Source of the DNA: Anabaena catenula FACHB-362
GTDB lineage: Bacteria > Cyanobacteriota > Cyanobacteriia > Cyanobacteriales > Nostocaceae
Reading direction: 5' to 3'
DNA length: 64,000 bases
NCBI RefSeq assembly: GCF_014698735.1
Contig: NZ_JACJTQ010000008.1
Coordinates: 62,001-126,000, forward strand
Shown here: positions 1 to 14,000 of the stretch, piece by piece
Numbering within the stretch: the stretch's first letter is position 1
Layout of the letters: each line of letters opens with the position of its first letter
The notes under the pieces: generated by a model
Databases searched by the model: none
What the model was told of the DNA's origin: nothing
What the model saw: the letters and a program-made list of their open reading frames with translations, nothing else
Position numbers and translations under genes: made by a program

Positions 1-2090
1 GGACATGATTCCATTAGCATCATACAGATATTCATAGCGATTACCATCAATATCCTCTACTGCTGATACCTGTTCATTCTCGTTATATTCGTACTTGATA
101 TAACTCAGTAAATTATCTGTGGAGTCATAAACCTTATTAATAGAGGGGCTATTGAAGGCTTTTTCATAAGTATTGAGTGTATAACTACCATCAATATGTG
201 TCTCTTTGGTAATGCGCCCGATCGCATCATATTCATAAGCATTAAATCTACCATCAGGTAAGGATAGTTTAGTTACCTGACCTAATGCATCGTAGGTTTT
301 AGTGAATACATTGCCTTGACGATCTGTATAGGTTGAAAGTTGCCCTAATGCATCGTATGTAACTAGTTCGTAAGTCTCATCGTCATAAGTAATCCGATTA
401 ATGCGATCAAGGCTATCGTAGCCGTACTGTACCGTCACTCCATTACTTGTTTCGCTAATTAACAAATTCTGGTCATTAAAGAATTGTATTTGAATATTCC
501 CAATTGCATCAGTTGTTTTTATTGTTTTGTTGATGTCGTCATATTCATATTTGGTCACAAATTCCGAGCTACCGGAGGTATCGCGAATAATTGCTTTCTC
601 TTCAAGCAATCGGCCTTTAGTATCGTAGCTATAATTTGTTTCTGTACCATCCGCACTTACTTCCTGTAAAAGTTTAGCACTATCACTGGGACCATCAAGT
701 TTATAAGATCCCATAGACACACCATCTATGAAGGTGGCGACATTATAACCAGTTGCCTTAGCCTCATAAACAATACCCCTTGAATTAACAAATTTGACTG
801 GTGGAGCGTTTTTATCAGTACCATCATAAGCATATGTGGTGATCTCACCAGTGGAGCTAATTCCACTAATCTGTCTTCCACTTCCATCATAGGTATACTT
901 GATAACTAATCCCGAAGGTAGTTCTTGGCTTGCATAATTACCTTGAGCATCATAGGAATATTTGTATTTATTACCTAATGCATCTACTGAAGAAGTTAGC
1001 TGGTTATTTTGATTATATGTATAGAGAGTAGCATTTCCAAGGGCATCAACTTCTTGAACTGTATTGCCGCGATCGTCATACTCATAGGTAGTAGAGTATC
1101 CCAATGGGTTAGTTACTACTTCAATTTGATTTTCAGGATCGAATGTGAAGTTAATTGGATTACCTGCGGCATCAAAGACTTTAGTTAGTCTACCTTGTGC
1201 GTCGTACTCGTTACGCATGACAGAACGATTGAGTGGATCGATGACCTGATCGAGATAGTGCTTGCGGGTAGCATTGTATTCAAACTTAGTGAGATTACCT
1301 TCTTTGTCTGTAAAGGAAACCAGATCGCCATTCTTATCGTAATTATAAAGAACCTTATTACCATCTTGATCTACTGCTGCCACAATACGCCCTTTGCTGT
1401 CGCGCTCGAAATCAATCTTCGCGCCATAGCTACTCTTAATATAGGCATCAGTCATCTCCAAGAATTCAGTAGGATTGGTATTAGCACTAACACGACCATT
1501 AAAACCAATATTGTATAAATCCTGACCGATGCGATCAATCTTGCCATTGACAGGATCAACTTCGTACTGAATTCCTGCTTCGGTAGTGAGGAGATATTTA
1601 GTATTGAAATAGGAATTAGAAAGGTCAAAGGGAACTGCTGCTAGGTTGCTGATAATCCCGTCGGGGCGGGTATCAATCAGAGTCAAATTAGAGTTCTGAT
1701 AGTTGGTGAGCGTTAATTTGCTCTTAGTATTACCAACGGCGGTGAAGACTGGATCATAAAGAGTGACACCGTTAAGATTTAGGGTAAGTCCTTCTCTAAC
1801 GGCAGGTTTGAGACCGAGTTCAAAGACTTCGCGCTTACCACCAATGGTTAGATAAATCTTATCGCCAACTTTAAATCCACGACTGCGATCAGGGATACCT
1901 AACTCTTCATAGAATGGATCGGGAGCGCCAAGGCTAGTCCGCAAATCCACATCACGGAATTCCACACGCCAACCAGGTGCGAGTTCTGAACTTGGTGTAT
2001 TTAACTTGAGGGTGTCATAGGTGCGAATTAACTGTACAGGAATATTCCCTGCATTGATCTCCATATCCGTAAAGCTAAGTTGGAATTCTC
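1..2090 (-). other. RHS entry domain and YD repeats of the giant gene
   Basis: The segment starts with FGEFQLSFTDMEIN and PVQLIRTYDT, typical of RHS proteins at the entry to the shell, and continues with repeats such as YDAQGRLTKVFDAAGNP and YDDRGNTVQEVDALGN at a spacing of about 20 residues. The repeats are still running at the left edge, so the RHS core motif and variable tip are not visible. Confidence 0.88.
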
Positions 2091-5000
2091 CAAACTTCAA
2101 CTCGCCACTAATGACTTCAATTTGATTCTCGATGCTATTGGAAATGCCAGTAGTATCCCATGCAGTGAGTTTGACACTATAGATGCCATCATCAATTGCA
2201 GTGGGGTCAAACTTACCCAAGGTTTTGCCACTAGCAACTTCTGTACCTAGCACCTCAAACATAGTTGACCAGTTCTCGGTATTCAGCGGGGCAACTTCTA
2301 CACGATAGCCGGACAGGTTGTCATCGGGATCGTTAACTAACCCTTTAATCTCAGTTACGTTAGAAATTACACCATTGCTAATCAGGTCGAGATCGAGTCT
2401 CACCTCTGGTGCATTTTGAGGGATGGAAGGATCGAAGACATCAATCTTGAAGGTTTCGGTTGTGACGTTGCCAGCCCCATCGGTTGCTTTGGCAATAGCC
2501 GTAATTACACCAGCCGTATCGAGTACAAATCCTGCTTGTCCGAACTGATCGAGAATGACGGCTTTACCACCAACGGTTAATTCTAAATTATCGATTTTGA
2601 CATTATCTGTTGCTTGGACTTGGAAAAGAACTCTTGACCCAAGTTCGGCAGGGTTGAAGCCAGCAAAGCCTAGTTTGACCTTTGGTGCGGAAGTGTCAGG
2701 TTGGACATTAATGCTAAAGGTTTGAGTAATAGTCGCACCCGCTTCGTCCTTGATCGTAACTTTGACTTCATTAATCCCTGCCTGAGCGTTAGTCGGAGTC
2801 CAGCGCAGTCTACCTAATTCATCAATAGTTATACCCTTAGCAATAGAAGCATCATCGACCGCATAGATGAGCTTGCCGCCATCAGGATCGCTGGCGATCG
2901 CATCATAGACATACTGCACATTGGGAATCGCAGATGTGGGGGGATTGGTAGAAGCAATTGTTGGTAATTGATTGGCACGGGCAGTCAGCGTAAAGCCTTG
3001 AGCTGCTCCTAAGCTACCATCATTCACGCCAACAACCACCTTATAAGTACCGACAACGGGGCTATTCCAAGAAAGTAGCCCCGAGGAGCTATCAATACTC
3101 ATGCCACTAGGAGCGCTAATTAACTTATAGGTCAAAGTATCGCCAGCATCAGGATCGGTTGCGGAGACTTGATATTGGTAGGTACTGGCAGTATCGGCAA
3201 TAAATACAGGTGTAGAGGTAATCGTTGGTGCTTTGTTAACAGCAACTGTCCCCACGACTATTTCATAGTTTTGGATAGAAGTCGCACCTTGACTATCCTT
3301 CGCTTGCACCTGTACTTCATAATTACCAGTGACATTAGGAGTCCAACTAATTACACCAGTCTGGGGATCGATCTCCATACCTGATGGAAGACTGGCAAAG
3401 CTGTAAGTAATCGCATCATTTTCAGCATCCTTGGCCACCGCCGTATAGGTGTAAAGCTGACCGACAGCCCCACTAGTATTAGGGGTGGAAATAATCAGAG
3501 GTGGGGTATTCACCCCTGTCACCTTCACTGTAAATTCTTGACCGTTATAGGCTCCATAGAAATCGGTAATGCGAATGCTGACGGTATGCTCGCCCAATTG
3601 AGTTTGCTTAGGATTCCATCGCAATACGCCTGTTTGATTATCAATAACCATGCCTTCGGGAGCATTGTCCAAAGTCCAAAAGAAAGGATCACCATCGGGG
3701 TCATTGCCCGTGAGAGCGTATTCATACTGGCGATCAAGATTAGCTACAAATGTATTAGGAGCCGATGTAATGCTGGGAGAGTTGTTGGCGGCTTGATGAG
3801 CAACTGTAATACCGAAGCTTTGCGTAGTGAAACCACCTTGACTGTCAGTTACCCTCACCACAACATTTTGGTTGCCAGACTGGTTGGCTGCGGGTGTCCA
3901 GACAATGGTATTTTGCTGGATCTTCATGCCTGCGGGGTTTACATCAAGGGTATAGGTCAGGGCATCGCCATCAGCATCCGTGGCTTCAATCTGATAGAAA
4001 TAATTGCTACCCAATTTCACGCGATCGCGCGGTTGGGAAACAATCACTGGCAACTGGTTAGGAACGGGATTAATGACATTTACCGCCACTGTTTGCAGTG
4101 TTTCGCCACCCTGTCCATCGGCAACTTTAACCGTGAACTGTTGCTTGCCAATTTGGGCGGCCACTGGTATCCATGTGACTAAGCCTGTAACTGCATCTAT
4201 CGCTACACCCTCTGGCGCACCACTGACTAAAGAGAAGGATATCTGGTCTTGGTCAACATCCTGAGCCTTAACTTGATATTGGAATTTTTTGCTTACCTGT
4301 GGTTGAGCATTTTCTGGGGCAGTAGAAGTGATTACTGGTGGTGTATTGTCTGGGACTAGTTCGACGTTAATCGCTTGGATAGCTCGTCCACCCTTGCCAT
4401 CTTGAGCGCGTAACAAAACTTGGAAAGTAATTACATCAGTTTGTTGGCGACTTGCATCTAAAGAAGCTAATTTTGTCCTCAGTTCGCTGTAATAATTTTC
4501 TACTTGCTGTACCGTGGGAATCCAAACTACCGTACCTGTCGTTGAATCGACTGTCATACCGTCAGGAGCAAGGAGTAAATCAAAACTAATGGGATCGGAA
4601 TTAAGATCGATCGCCACTGGGCTATATTTCAACAATTCACCCGACTTGATTTTATACAAATCCTGTGGCTGAGTTTTAAATTCGGGAGCAATATTGACAG
4701 GTTCGCTGACCTTATGAATACCAAAGGTGTTGGTAAAGGTCTCACCTGCAAGGGTTACGGTATTTGTGGCAAAACCTGTAGCGGGGGTAGTAACTTCATA
4801 ACCGCTTGTAATTATTGGACGTACTACATAATCACCAGGCAAAAGATCGCTGAATTCGTATTGATAGCGCGTTACCTGACCGTAAGGATTAGGTTCAGCA
4901 TTCACATCGGTAATGTCGGAGGGTTCTCCCACATCGAAACTACCATTGTTATTGCTGTCAATATAGACCACTACACCATCCTTGAGTGGCTCGGTCGCAT

Positions 5001-8000
5001 AACGTTCATCAACGCCAGAGAATATGAGTGCTAGTTCTTCAATATCCGTTAAGAGAATAGCCGTCGGATCGATCGCTTTCATCGTATCTAACAGAGAGGC
5101 TTCGCCGATCGCAAAAGAAGTAACGTTCCCACCTTGCCCCTGAATAATATTGCGGAGTTTCGTACCTTCAGTTTGCAACTCCACGATCGCATCTCTCGAA
5201 TAACCATCGGACATAAACAGAAGATTTGGAGTACCTGTATAGGCTTGTACCAATACTTCCATCTGTTTTAAAGCTTCGATAAAGCGGTTATTACCATTAG
5301 AGACATAGCTATTGAGGATTTCGACAACATCACGAATACCATTGTTATTATTATCAGCGAGAGCCGTTGTAAATTGCTGTACTCCCGCTACCGATGCGTC
5401 CATATCCTGAATAGTGGCATTGAACTCATGGGGAATAATGCCTATCTTGACTTTATTACCTGCCCCTTGAGCAATAATTGAATCAATTAAAAGTAAAGCA
5501 GCAGTTCTTTGAGCATCAAGTACAGTTTTAACGTCTTCATACTCACCCTTGCCATAGAAAGGTGCGGCGGTACTGCCCGATACGTCGATCGCAATCACAA
5601 TTGCAGGATCATCGCCTTTAATCAACTTCGAGTCGCGGAATCCATTGCCATTCAGATCGTCAAATACTAAGCCTTGGATTTGACCAAGGTCGCTAAATAC
5701 TTCTACGGTAAAGGTTTGGCGGTCAATTCCTCCCTTGCGATCAGATACTTCCACTGTGAAATCAACCTTACTACTATTCACCACAGAGGATTCAGGGAAC
5801 CACAATAACTCGCCCGTATCTTGATTGATCAAGGCTCCATAGGGGCTATCAACCAAGCGATACACCAAAGCATCCTGATCTGGGTCTAAGGCTTTAACCT
5901 GATAACTATAACCTTTTTCATTCAAGGCATACTTAGTTCTGGGGTCGGAAATAATTACTGGATTAGTATTCTCTGGGTCAGGCCACAGGCGGATATTATA
6001 TTCTTGAATAGCCGCCCCACCTTGATTATCTTTAACTGCCAGCTTGACAGGGAATAAACCTAAAGAACCATCATCTGTACTGGAAGTGAAACCTGTTCCT
6101 GGTGTAATTACATCGCCTGTAAATGGTTTGTTGGCAAAGACTCGGAAACTGTAGTTAATCGCAGATGTATCAGGTCCACCTTGGACATAAAGTAGATAGT
6201 CACCTGTTTCTGGGGCAATTACTTCCAGATCTATCGCTTGTACGTCATCTTTAATGAGAGTGCTGCTGGGACTATAAATTTTCCAACGGTAGTTGCTGTT
6301 ATAAGGAGCATTGGTGGATAGGTTATCAGCAAAGAGCCGCTCTCCAGCATTAGCTGTGAAGCGGTACATGAAGCTCTGCTGTCCATTTGCTAGTGAACCG
6401 TTGGTAGCAATGTTGTAGGTTAACTCTGGAGAGGACAAAGTATCTAGCAACTGGAACGAATAGTTGCGATTGGCAGTTTGTTCGTTACTAATTACTAAGT
6501 AGTAGTAGCCATCCTCAGTCAGCGTGTGCAGACCGTTATCTGACCAACGGAAATCACCAGCACTAAATATCTGCGTTCCACTGGAGTTGTACAGGGTAGC
6601 AGCTACGTTATCACCTGTCATGCCATTGAACATGACTCCCATACCTTTAATTGCCTGGAAAGTATAAACTTTGGATTCCAGTTCATTTAAACTGCCAGAA
6701 ACTGGGCTGCCAATTTCCAGGTAGTTTACACCAGGTCCTGTCAAACGCCTGGTTAGTTCCCGCAAATTCAATTTATAGGCACCACTAGCGGTAGTGCTGG
6801 AACCAAAAATTTGCAGACTGTAAGTGCCAGTCTGATCTAAAAGTACAGGACTGCGATTAATACGACTGTCATGATTACTGAAAACATAAGTCCCGTCTGG
6901 ATTCACCAATCTAAAGCTAATCTGCGAGTTACTATTATTCAAACTATCCAACAGCACTAAGGTTCCGGCATTGGCAGTAAAAGTATATTTGTCTACGTTT
7001 CCTGCTGCCAAAGTGCCTTCGCGGACAACTCCTAAACCACTGTTGCCAACGCGTGCAATGGAAACATCTGTAACTTGGAAGCTGTAGGGGACTTGAGTCG
7101 CACTGTTACCCAAAATTGCCAGAGTGTAAGCACCCGCCACAGACAAGCCAACAGTAAAGTCGGGGCTACTAGCAACTGGAGCTTTCACGATTGTGCCTGT
7201 AGGGTCGTAGAGAACCCAGTTAGCACCTGTCCAGCTAGCAGCACTCAGGTTAAAATTGATCATCTGACCGGGAGTGCCATTAAAACTGTAAAGATCCACC
7301 TGATTACCAGGGTTGAGCGTCCCTGTAATTGGGGTATCAAAACTTAAAGGCTGGACTTGTGCTAAGTCGCTGAGGGTAAAGCTATAGTCGCCTGTGGTAT
7401 TGTCGTTGCCGTCTATGACAAGACGATAATCACCCGACTGAGATAATGTAACTAGAGGCCAGTCGCTAGCTGTGGTTCTGTCAACTACTAAAACATCACC
7501 AGGTGTATACAGGCGGGCTTTCAGATTGCTGTTACCTTTGAGAGCATCAAAGAATAGTTTTTGTCCCACCACACCAGTAAAGGTGTAAGTATCCTGTTCT
7601 CCAGCTTCACTGATGCTAGTGGTAACCGTACTCCCCAAGGTTAACTCTGTAGTAGTCATTTGAGGAGTGACTACTGTCATGGCAAAGTTGTTATTGGTTC
7701 TGTTAGTACCAGAGAAAACGAGGGTATATTGTCCGTTTTCCCGCAGTTTCAGTTCTTGGTCGAGGTCTAAACCTTGACTGAAAAGACGCTTACCATCAGG
7801 ATTGTAGAGGTAATAAGAGTTTTTTAAGTCGCCATCAGTGCGATCAAAGTAGAGATCTTGCCCCTGGATGCCGTTGAAGCGGTAAATTAAAGCTTCTTGT
7901 TTACTAGTCCCAAAGTTCCCAGAGACTAAAGTATCTAATTCGACGATAGGTGCAGTTCCTATATCTAACAGGCGGAAGCTGTAAGCTCCTGTCCAGTCAT

Positions 8001-11000
8001 TATCCGCATCAATTACAAGTCTATAAGTACCTTGTTCTGCAAGGATAACAGGCTCGCGATCATCTCTGACGTATTGATTAAATACTTCATCGCCGTTAGT
8101 GTCGTAAAGCTTGACTCGAATGCGGTAGTCAGAATAGAGTAAGCTGTCAAACCAAAGTTGTTGTCCTTTACTACCAATAAAGGTATAAGTATCTTCGTTA
8201 CCTGCTTCGCTAATGGAACCGCTAACTGTATCACCAATTGTGTAGGGGGTGGTGGTGAAGGTTGGTGTAACTATCCGCAGATTAAAGTCATTATCGGGTT
8301 GTTCATACCCAGCTACGACTAGTGTATATGTGCCATCATCTGGTAAAGTTGTGCCTGCTCCTTCGTAGTCATCAGACAGGCGTTGGGAGAACAGCTTCTT
8401 ACCGTTGGTATTGTAAAGATAATAGAAATTCCTGTAATCGCTGTTATCACTGTCAAAGTAGAGCTTCTGCCCCTTAGTGCCTGTAAAACTGTAGGTTTGA
8501 GCTTCTCGTTTAGTAGTGCCAAAATCACCAATGATGTTTGTGTCTAAGGCAACAGGTGTGGCATCTGCTATGTCTAAAATTCGGAAGCTGTAGTCTCCAG
8601 TGAAATCATAAACAGCATCTACCACGAAGCGATAAGTTCCGGCTTCATCTAAAACGGTAATTTCTTGATCATCTCTGATCAAGAAATTATTCCAAGTAGT
8701 GGTTTTGCCACTGGGTGTGTATAGGGTAGCGTTGATTCCCGAGTTGGAATAAAGCAAGCTGTCAAACCAAAGTTGCTGTCCCTGTGTCCCTGTGAAGGTA
8801 TAGGTATCTTGTTCACCTACTTCGGTAATAGAACTGCTCACAGTGCTACCGAGGGTGAGAGGTGTACTTACAAAGGTCGGCGTAACCATCTGGAGGTTAA
8901 ATGTGTTATTTGCCTGACCAGTTCCGTTAAAGACTAGAGTGTACTGTCCATCTGTTGGCAGGACTGTGGAAGCTCCTTCTTGGTCATCGCTTAGCCTTCG
9001 TTCAAAACGTTTTGTGCCATCTGGACTGTACAGGTAGTAAATGTTGTAGTAATCACCGTTAGTCCTATCAAAGTAGAGAGCTTGTCCTTGCGTACCCGTA
9101 AAAGTATAGATGAGAGCTTCACGTTGACTCGTGCCAAAGTTTCCACTGATGACGGTATCTAAAGTGGTGGGAGTTGCTGCTGCTTGATCGAGGAAGCGGA
9201 AACTGTAACCGCCTGTATATTCGCCACTGCCATCAACAACAAAGCGGTATTCTCCGGTTTCCTTCAAAGTTGTAAACTCTTGATCGCTACTCAGAATATT
9301 AGTCCAAACTTTAACTCCTGTTGGACTGTACAACTCTGTAATTTGCCCTGCGGACGCAAATAAGCTGTCCAACCACAGGCGCTGTCCAGCTGTTCCAGTA
9401 AAGGTATAGATGTCTTGTTCCCCAGCTTCGGTAATTGCGGCAGATACAGTACTACCTATGGTGTAAACAGTCGTTGTCGGTGTTGGTGTTACAACCTGGA
9501 AGGCGTAGTTGCCGTTACTGTCTCCATAGGAGAAGAGACTGAGGATATATTCACCACTGCTGGGCAGGACTAACTCCATATCATAGCTTAGCTCCTTGTT
9601 TTGCAGTTGCGCTCCATCAGGAGTATGCAGTCTCCAGGAGTTAGAGTAGGAGCCATCTGTGCGATCCAAGTAGAGGCGATCGCCTTTACTACCAGTAAAC
9701 TTGTAGAGAATTGCTTCGTTCCTGTTCGTGCCAAAGTTACCGGAAATCGCAGTATCTAAAGCCAGGGGTGTAGCACCTGTATCATCTAGTATTCGGAAAC
9801 TTGCAGTTGTGGCATCTGTTTTATTAGAAGATAGAACCAAGTAGTATGTGCCATTCTGGTTCAGAGTTTCCATGCCAACATCATTTTGCAGGCTACCTTG
9901 GCTGTAGAGCAGACGACCGTTGGGATTATAAAGGCGAGCCGTGATATTGGGGTAGGCAGTATTTAGGGCATCAAACCAAATCTTCTGACCGACTGCACCT
10001 GTAAATTTATAGGCTTTGGTTTCTTTGGCTGCTAGTGGCACATTCGTGATTGTGTTCAGGCTGAGGGCAGCTGCTGCTTCTAAGTCAAGCAATTGGAACT
10101 TGTATGCTCCAGTAGTGTTGTCGTAGGGACTATGGGACTGAATTCTGTAAGTTCCTGACTGTGGGAGTAAATAAGGGCCATGATCTGATTGATTCTCAAG
10201 ATTATTAAATACTAGTGTATTAGAGGGGTCATAAAGTCTGACGCGCTTCTGCCAATCGTCACCCTGACCATCCAAAAAGACCAAAGTACCTGCTTTAGCA
10301 GTGAAAGTATATTCATCCACTTCGCCGCCAACGGACAAGGTACTGTCATATATAACACCTAATCCACTATTAGTAATAGCCGCCGGAGCAGTGCTGTTCA
10401 CCTGAACATTGAAGTTCACCGCGTTGGTAGAGTTATTGCGGAGAGCCAAAATATAGCTGCCATCGCTGGGAAGGACACGGGTAAAGTCAGTACCTAAACT
10501 AGCCGACCCCCACTCTGTTGTACTAGTGGTTAATGTGTTGCTGGGGGCATATAGTACCCAGTCTGCGCCTGAGACGGCAGCTAAACTATCAAATACTAGT
10601 TGTTGTCCCTTACTGCCATTGATTGTGTAAAGTTTAGTTTCTCCAGCAGCCAAGCTCCCGGCTAGGGGAGAATTTAAAGTGAGGGCAGGTTGGGCAACAG
10701 ATGTGGCAATGCGGAAGCTGTAATTGCCGGTTGTATCATTATTGCCATCAAAAACAATTTGATAACTGCCTGTTTCTAGCAGAGTTAAGTTAGGGCTGTC
10801 TGTGCCAGTATTACCGTTAAAAATCAATGCTCCTCTGGGTGAGTAGATTTTAGCGGTGATATTGCTGTTACCCAATTGAGGGTCAAAATACAATACCTGC
10901 CCTACTGTACCATTGAAGCTATAGGTATCCTGTTCACCCAACTTGCTAATACTGCCAGTGGTGAGGGTATCCAGTGTGTAGTCAGTAACTGGTGAAGTGG

Positions 11001-14000
11001 TAACTACTCGTTGAATGGTGTAGTTGCTGGGAGCGGAATTTTCACCACGCAGCATTAAGTAGTATGTTCCATCGCCTGGAATCACATACTCAAAATCGTT
11101 ACTGAGTGCAACTTCAGTCAGCCTCTGGTTATCTGGGCTGTAGAGTTTCCAATTAGTACTGGCAACAGTAGACTGACTATCAAAGTAAACGCGATCGCCT
11201 TTATTTCCTGTGAACTGATAAAATTCGATGGAATTGCCCGGATTGAGTGAGCCTGAAGTCAGGGTTTCTACTGCTAGATTTGCTGCGGCACTCATATCTA
11301 CTAAACGGAAACCATAGTTATCAGTAGACTCTCCCGAACCATCTATTGTTAGTTGGTAAATTCCAGTTTCCGTGAGAATTGTCGGGTTATGATCCCCATC
11401 CTTGAACATTTGCCTGTTATTAATGACATTAGTCCCGGATGGGCTAGTCAATGTTGCAAGGGTATTAGGTGTTTCGGCTAAGGTATCTAGGAACAGTCTT
11501 TGCCCTGCGCTACCAGTAAAGGTATAAACATCACGCTCACCTTTCTCAGTAATCGTCGTTACTACCGCAGAGTTAAGTGTTAAATCGGTTGTATTTGTAT
11601 CCGGGGTAATCAGCTTGAAGCTGTAATTGAGTGGGTTGTTATTGTTGTTACCACGAATCGCTAGAGTGTAAGTATCTGCCCTAGACAGCACTAACTCCAT
11701 GTCATAAATTAGGTTCTGGTAGCCAATCACATTGTTACCAGAATCATAAAGAGTCCAGTTACCGCTACCACTGTTAGTCAGTCTATCCAGGTACAAGCGC
11801 TGGTCTGCTGCACCTGTGAAGCTATAAAGATGGGTTGCCTGACCAGGGTCAAGTGTACCTGTATATGTGGTATCTAGGTCAATGGCAGTCGCCAAGTCCA
11901 AATCTAAAATGCTAAAGCTGTAAGTCCCCGTGTTCTCTCCAGAGGCATTAATCCTGACTCGATAGGTGCCATCCTCATTGAGAATGATCGGGTTTAGGTC
12001 ATCTGCATATTGGAAGTCACGCTGAAGTATTTCTTGTCCAGTGGGATTGTAGATTCTAGCGTCTAGTGACCAACTCGCGGTGGGATTTTGGAAGAGGCGG
12101 TCAAAGTAAATTCGTTGTCCAGCAGTACCTGTAAAGGTGTAAAAGTCTTCTTCACCCTTTTCACTAATTTCCCCAAAGACAGCATTGGGTGTATTATTGC
12201 TACCCAGGCTCATGGGTTGCGTAATTTCATCAGGGGTGATGATTTCAAAAGAATAATCAACCTTGCCAGTGAATGCTGCTTTACCCCGCAGTGCCAGGGT
12301 ATATTCTCCATCTTTGGGTAGGTACAGTTCTAGATCATTGATGTAACTACTAGAGGTAACAACCGCATTATCCTCGTTGTATAGCACCCAATCCAGGTTT
12401 TCAGTAGCGCTAATCTTGTCCAAGAACAACTTTTGCCCTTGAGCGCCTCGGAAGCGATAAGTGTTGTCTTTACTACCTATATTCAGTTGACCCTCAATAA
12501 CCGTATCAAAGGGAACAACTGGCAATAGATCCAGGTTAATAGTACTGAAACCATAACTCCCCACAAAATCATTAGTGGTATCTACAACAACACGATAGTT
12601 GCCATTTTCCTTGAGGGTAATCAGCGTATTATCTCTGAGTTCTGTGTTTACAACCCTTTCGCCACTGGGGCTATATACAGAAAAGTTCCATCGCCAGTAT
12701 TCACCGGAGTACTGCAAGGGGTCAAAGTAAATCCGTTCTCCAAAACTGCCACTGAAGGTAAACTCATCTTGCTCTCCTTGCAGACCAATACGACCCAAAA
12801 CTGTATCCCCTAGTACCATTGCCGTAGGCGGAGTCCACTCTACCAAACCTGAGTCGGGATTGACTGTCATGCCATTGGGGCCAATAATCAAGCTAAAGTT
12901 GATGGGATCTTGATCTGGATCAATTGCGTTGGCATCGTAGCTGTACAGCTGGTTAATGTAAGCATCTACCTCTGGGAAAGAGGTGAATATGGGTGGACGG
13001 TTGGGGGGAGTAGTGATTACGGAGAGTGTGTACATCTGCTTGGCAATACCACCCCGGCCATCAGTTACTTCTATTTGGATTTGCTGGTTACCAATGTTAG
13101 TTGTATTTGGTTTCCAAGCAATCAAACCAGTTTCGGAATTGATGGTCATTCCATCGGGTGCAGTTACCAGTTTGTAAGTGAGGGGATCGTTATCTGCATC
13201 TGTGGCATTAACATCATACTGATAAGACAGCCCGGCGATCGCTTCGTTAATCGGTACACTGTCAATTACAGGATTGCGATTCAGGACTGACAACACCTCT
13301 ACGTTGTAAGTAAACTGTACCTGATTGGGGTTGTAAAAAACTAAACTCCGAACTGCTGTTAAATCCGAAGGATTGAGCTTGCCGTTTGCTACTAATTGGC
13401 TGAAATCATAGTAAGGCAGACCATCAGGAGTTAAACCGTCTGGATTGCGGAGTTGTACAGTCGGGTCACTAATGTTCTTCACTGCCAAAAGCAGAGAACC
13501 ATTAATTGCGTAACTGCCTATATTCTTGAGTGCCACATCTGCATATAGGAGTTCCCTTTCAGCATCAAATGTGGTTCTACTGTATTGAGGAGCAATACTT
13601 GGAGTAACGTTTGCCACCTCGTTAAAATTAATTGATTCACCGAACGAGGAAATATTAGAGTTAGTAAAGGCAGTTTGGATTGGAGCTTCAGTGCCAATTG
13701 GTGCAGGAGTGATATTAATATCACTAATGAGTACTGCACTATTGATGTCAGTGTCATTATTGACTAAATGGAAACGCAGATTAGCCTGTGTGGGATTAAT
13801 TCCCGCCAAATTCAAAGTGACTAACCCCGTAGCTGCATCGTAGGTAGTGCCAACACCTAAACCTACTGGTTCTCCTTCTGTCAGGTTAAAGAATGAGGTT
13901 TTATTGACTGCAAAAGTATGTACCAAGGATTGACCGTTGGTATCTAACAACTCCACCTCAAAGGCATCATTGATTCCATCTAAGTCTGTGCTATCAAAAA

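Noticed and set aside
3538-4264. Plus-strand open frames inside the giant gene
   Set aside because: The minus strand carries uninterrupted He_PIG modules here; the plus frames are composition shadows.
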